Positions 61,601 through 64,000 of a DNA stretch of 64,000 nucleotides are shown piece after piece. Within the stretch, counting starts at the first letter, position 1. The number at the start of each line of letters is the position of its first letter. The translations under genes were made by a program, and so were the position numbers. The DNA lies in NCBI RefSeq assembly GCF_910592395.1, contig NC_088308.1:24259501-24323500 (forward strand), read 5' to 3'. Source of the stretch: Lineus longissimus. Taxonomy: Eukaryota; Nemertea; Pilidiophora; Heteronemertea; Lineidae. The notes under the pieces are model-generated. The model was not told where the DNA came from. It ran no database searches and was given only the letters and a program-made list of their open reading frames with translations.

Positions 61601-64000
61601 ACTGAGTTACTTCTTTGCATCTATCGAGAAGGTTGTGTTGTATTGCATACCAAACAAACGCCGTAGCACAGCATCTCTGCACTGCAAAGTGTTGAAATCC
61701 CAATGATGACCTTACTCCTTGGCTGACATGTTTGAGCCATATTGTTCGTCTATATGCAGTTAATGAGCAGCGCTGACTGGGAAGTTGACACAGCCATCAC
61801 AACTGGCCCCTGGCTGCAACAATATTGTCTCTTCCGTATCAACATGATCGAGAGCCATCGACTTGCTTTTATCTGTATTTCATTGCCAGTGACTTGTCAC
61901 ATCGCAGTGCCTCTCCGTCATTGCCGAATAACGTCCTGCCACTTTGTGTTTATTGTATGGCCAGTAATTATTGCACCATGAAAGTACGAGAGCTTCACGA
62001 CTTCAAAGGTTGTTTGTGGATGATGTAGACCTCAGAAAGGCTACAGGATGTGCCAGGGTGAAATAAAAGACATACTGGTGGCAGATGGGAATGATGTCAT
62101 CCATTGAATATCATGTGTCCTACGGGGTTCTAAGGTGAAACCAAACAGGGTTGTTTTGAATCCTTACGTTTTCGACTCGCGGCAGCCATAAGTCGACCAG
62201 AGCCAAGTACATATAATGTTCAGTATAGTACAAGTAATCATTTTGCCAAATGAAATATAAAAGCCTGATTATAGATGATATTGGCATCGTTTTGGGAAAC
62301 TTTACGTTGTTACTTTAAAAATATCAGATTTAAGAACAAAGTGATTTTCATTTCGTCTGCCTTTTTGAACCCGATCAACAAGCAAGACAAATTGTTATTC
62401 TTGAAACAACTGGCTTTCCACTATTTCGTGACATATTATCCTTTGCCAGTAAATTAAATTGCCTTGTCCCATGCATCCACTGTGCGAAGCTAAAACTATG
62501 TTTAATTGAAACCCGATAAATGGTACACCGGCCTTCTTATCTTCCCATGATCTCTTGGATAATGCAAACTTGAATTCAATTACTCCGCATAGTATTTAAT
62601 TGAAACTTGTCATACATTACCACAATGCAGATATTATCTGTTTCGTTTTTTGGACTAAGCTCCGGAGGGTGTTTCAAAGTATTTCATCCAACACAGGAAG
62701 CACAATGTAGTATAATGAAACAATAACAACGTAACGGACAAAAACTTGCTTTGTCGAAATAACGTCAAGTGATGCTTTAAAGTGGTCTAAAGGACTCGCT
62801 ATCATTCAGTAGAATCATCGAGTGATGTCACCAAGAACGCAACAATCCCGTGAACGGGATCGAATGAATTATCCTCTGGCTTCTTTCCCCTTTGAAGATG
62901 ACACTGTCTTCTAACAGTCTCTGTGACTGGTATCAGTTGCCAGGAATTGGGACGAATCAATGCAGTGTAACCAAACCAGCGAAAGAAAGTAATTTGGTCG
63001 TTTGGGACAAGTGGTATAGTTGTGATGTAAGGACTATAATCGCCAAGTGATGCTTGCGAAGCACTTCAGCAATTGCATGGTACATTGGCTGCGACAACGT
63101 GATTACGTTGTACAGAAATCGAAGACGTCCGGGAGCGCCAAACCTATTTGTATGGACGGGGGTTGGAGAAACTCCACGTTACGCTCTGGCAAGATTGGTT
63201 GGTGATTGGCCAAGCAGTCCTCTCGGGGCCATGTGATTGCGACGAAATTGGTTTTGCAATGGGCCATTACGTGCCAGGGTACAGTGGTACGTGGGGATGG
63301 ATCAACGGTCTCTGCTTCAGAAAGGTCTGTGAGACAGTCTGTCTAAGCCGAAGCTTACCAGGGGACTCATAACACATATCGTACCGTTAACGCGGCTGTG
63401 CAGGTTTTATGTCTGTCACAGGCTTAAAACATTCGTTCGTTTGTATGTGATGCCACATGTCTCACATAAGGATGCACTGACGTTTGTCTGGTTGTGTACG
63501 GCATGTTCTTTCCGTCTCAAACCTACTTGCGGTGAATTTAACCATACATTTCTTAATCTATGAAAATATCGTCATATTTATTGCATACTAAATCATCTAA
63601 AATGTAGCAAATGTAACTTAACGTTCGATGAATGTTCGAAACTGTGTCACTCTGTCATCGATAAGACACGTTGCCACCTACTGACAAACCATTTTTCTGA
63701 ATAATGGAGTGATATTTCAAAATTTCATTTCCTGTTTCTTTTAACAACGTCTATCTTCCCGTTTCAATCATGTCGAGGCATCATTGATGCTAACTCGGCA
63801 ATTCGATAGCATCGATGGATTGACGCAGAAATTTACATTTACTGATAGATCAAGTGACTTTTTATTATCCAAACATGCAAAACATGAGACAAAATTTGAA
63901 TATAACTTTTTTTTAGAATTCTGATAGGGTCGACTCTCTGATGTGATTTTACTTTATTTATCATCTTATAAAAACGCATTTGGTAAAGGGGCAGAGTAGG

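Larger units (their letters stand above)
54141..64000. other. Geneless stretch to end of window
   Basis: No gene family is recognised. It contains the second copy of the 33 bp repeat (55570-55602), a weak plus-strand juxtaposed splice motif (TTTTATCAG then GTACGT, junction 57117), an AT-rich homeobox-site-like block about 60120-60560, and a weak coding candidate at 58398-58673. Overlapping short plus-strand frames at 63054-63372 show no known motif. Confidence 0.4.

Noticed and set aside
63054-63372. Overlapping plus-strand frames near the right end
   Set aside because: Two frames cover the same bases with no known motif, no splice signals and no coding preference for either.
1-64000. CRISPR array, bacterial operon, retroelement or viral genes
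   Set aside because: No regularly spaced direct repeats, no clustered long frames, no reverse-transcriptase, integrase, transposase or capsid-like protein in any listed frame.

Overview
This is animal genomic DNA, not prokaryotic. It is AT-rich and has no dense gene packing or ribosome-binding sites. It carries splice-site consensus sequences, homopolymer C and G tracts, minisatellites and MITE-like inverted-repeat elements. The only confidently recognised gene encodes a RING-less, TRIM-like protein (two B-box zinc fingers, a coiled coil and a long unrecognised C-terminal region). Expanded families of such single-exon B-box genes are typical of marine invertebrates such as echinoderms, hemichordates, brachiopods and molluscs. 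I infer a marine invertebrate and cannot name the phylum from sequence alone.

Layout: 1-9.7 kb holds no recognised gene, apart from a cluster of six TGCCTAAGTCA-like motifs (4.79-5.00 kb) and a weak, unrecognised open region on the minus strand (5.17-5.86 kb). The B-box gene lies on the minus strand at 9.71-11.55 kb, with an in-frame leader to 11.68 kb. From there to the end no protein family is recognised. This part contains a three-copy ~79 bp tandem repeat (20.8-21.0 kb), a GATAAT-rich tract with a palindrome (31.0 kb), a 163 bp fold-back element (35.3 kb), a stop-interrupted 690 bp frame (40.3-41.0 kb), and a well-delimited 472 bp MITE with ~70 bp terminal inverted repeats and a 6 bp target duplication (43.3-43.8 kb). 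It also contains a 362 bp segment bounded by perfect 19 bp inverted repeats (44.3-44.7 kb), a GGGTGC cluster (49.3-49.5 kb) and two decayed tRNA-like (SINE-like) segments.

The most interesting pattern is on the plus strand. At three widely spaced positions (15,569, 31,630 and 53,533) a strong polypyrimidine tract plus CAG is joined directly to a consensus 5' splice site (GTAAGT or GTGAGT). This is the architecture of recursive (ratchet) splice sites, which subdivide very long introns in other animals. By eye the 9-mer CAGGTRAGT occurs four times on the plus strand and never on the minus strand. Two exon-like open segments with good splice signals (50,049-50,143 and 53,961-54,134) lie on the same strand. 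The simplest reading is that much of this window is the inside of one very long plus-strand intron or gene, and that the intronless B-box gene lies antisense to it or just upstream.

Confidence is high for the B-box gene, the MITE and the tandem or inverted repeats. It is moderate for the recursive-splice interpretation and low for all other coding segments. I saw no tRNA, rRNA, CRISPR array, reverse transcriptase, transposase or virus-like gene.
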